This document shows positions 31,944 through 32,476 of a stretch of 32,476 nt of DNA, piece after piece. A program made the position numbers and the translations under genes. Each line of letters opens with the position of its first letter. Position 1 is the stretch's first letter. The notes under the pieces were generated by a model. The model saw only the letters and a program-made list of their open reading frames with translations. It did no database searches and was not told the origin of the DNA. The stretch is from Angustibacter sp. Root456 (GTDB taxonomy: Bacteria; Actinomycetota; Actinomycetes; Actinomycetales; Angustibacteraceae): the NCBI RefSeq assembly GCF_001426435.1, contig NZ_LMER01000001.1, positions 74,308-106,783 on the forward strand, written 5' to 3'.

Positions 31944-32393
31944 CTACCAATACATCGCGATGAACTCGAGCTCCAATACCGGCGAATCCCGCACAGGCGC
32001 TCCCCCGCCCTCCTGGCTTGTCGACGAAGCCGCGGACGCTGCCGCACTGCACCATGCGCGTTGACGCAGCACGCCGACGGTGTCGTGATCTCGTTCCATA
32101 TCCGCGTGCGTCGCGTAGAACTCATCAGCGACTGCATTCAGGGCCGTCAGCCTGCGCTCAAGCGTGTCGCCCTCTACCAGCGAGGAAAGGAGACCGGGCG
32201 GCAGAGGTGTCGGCTCGACTCCGTGGTGCAGCGACAACTCCATGTGGAGATTCATGCCAGCGACCACAGCGGGTGACGTCCGCTCGACTTCCACCGGACC
32301 CTCGTCAGTTACCTTCTTGAGCTCATCCACGGCCGCAAGGAGACCGCTTGCTGCCGACGGGACGACTCGTCGAAACGTGTCGATCATCTTCAC
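31944..32393 (-). CDS. Hypothetical protein, island gene
   Basis: A 149-residue protein that I do not recognise. Codon use fits coding in the same mixed-G+C style as the ParA-SIR2 pair, and it is convergent with it. Helical, Leu/Val-rich (SGLLAAVDELKKV, LHMELSLHHGVE, RLTALNAVADEFYATHADMERDHD), no membrane segment or known motif. The GTG at 32393 has GGGACA upstream; an ATG two codons in is an alternative. Strand choice: an overlapping plus-strand frame gives an Arg-rich protein and is rejected. Confidence that it is a gene is moderate. Confidence 0.5.
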   Translation of the reverse strand: MKMIDTFRRVVPSAASGLLAAVDELKKVTDEGPVEVERTSPAVVAGMNLHMELSLHHGVEPTPLPPGLLSSLVEGDTLERRLTALNAVADEFYATHADMERDHDTVGVLRQRAWCSAAASAASSTSQEGGGAPVRDSPVLELEFIAMYW

Positions 32394-32476
32394 GGGCGTC
32401 CATTGTCCCTGCAGACCACTCCGACCGATGCGACCTAAGACGTCGAACTCTGAATCTGCATGTAGGATTCGGCGGG

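Noticed and set aside
31899-32276. Plus-strand frame opposite the 149-residue island gene
   Set aside because: The product is Arg/Cys-rich and patternless; the minus-strand frame has better codon use.
32430-32476. Short GAATC...GATTC inverted repeat at the right edge
   Set aside because: The 5-bp arms are too short to mean anything alone.

Overview
The window is a high-G+C Actinomycetota chromosome segment. Evidence is the very G+C-rich coding DNA, frequent GTG starts, many genes with a TAnnnT -10 box only 6-9 nt before the start codon (leaderless mRNAs), an HU protein with a long Lys/Ala tail, an F420 gene (cofC), an NdgR-type IclR regulator beside leuCD, and a gene order typical of the actinobacterial core. 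The genus cannot be fixed from this; a Kineosporiales-like relative is only a guess.

Layout. 1-1763: a META-domain protein cut by the window edge and a GNAT acetyltransferase. 1717-5870 (minus): mutM, rnc, rpmF, a YceD/DUF177 gene, a coiled-coil gene, coaD, rsmD. 5900-9777 (minus): recG and a DhaL/FakA-type kinase, with rpmB divergent at 9955. 10141-10359: terminator, a 4 x 16-bp tandem repeat and a long palindrome. 10360-13262: thiL (-), a RAM-domain protein and a DUF3515 protein (+), ddl (-). 13332-15977 (+): transsulfuration enzyme, alpha/beta hydrolase and RibD-C reductase, lying between ddl and gpsA. 15982-17762 (-): gpsA and plsC. 17879-18770 (+): cofC and a 63-residue protein. 18777-20987 (-): murA and hup. 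21326-23323 (-): leuD and leuC, with ndgR divergent. 24203-27305 (-): an MFS exporter, tRNA-Glu, tRNA-Gln and gltX. 27350-28795 (-): an acidic protein and an FAH-family hydrolase. 28853-29785 (+): a 3-methyladenine DNA glycosylase-like gene.

Up to about 29490 this is ordinary housekeeping chromosome: cell wall (murA, ddl), phospholipid (gpsA, plsC), cofactors (coaD, thiL, cofC), ribosome and RNA (rpmB, rpmF, rnc, rsmD), DNA repair (mutM, recG), leucine synthesis under NdgR, and GluRS next to the two tRNAs it charges.

Near 29490, inside the 3' part of the glycosylase gene, codon use and base composition change abruptly while the conserved reading frame continues. I read this as the left end of a mobile island that restores the 3' end of its target gene. 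The visible cargo is a tightly coupled pair: a ParA/MinD-like deviant-Walker ATPase without ParB, and a stand-alone SIR2-family (likely NAD-consuming) protein, start overlapping stop. An unknown 149-residue gene faces them. The ParA-SIR2 pair is a candidate anti-phage or abortive-infection module and is the most interesting part of the window.
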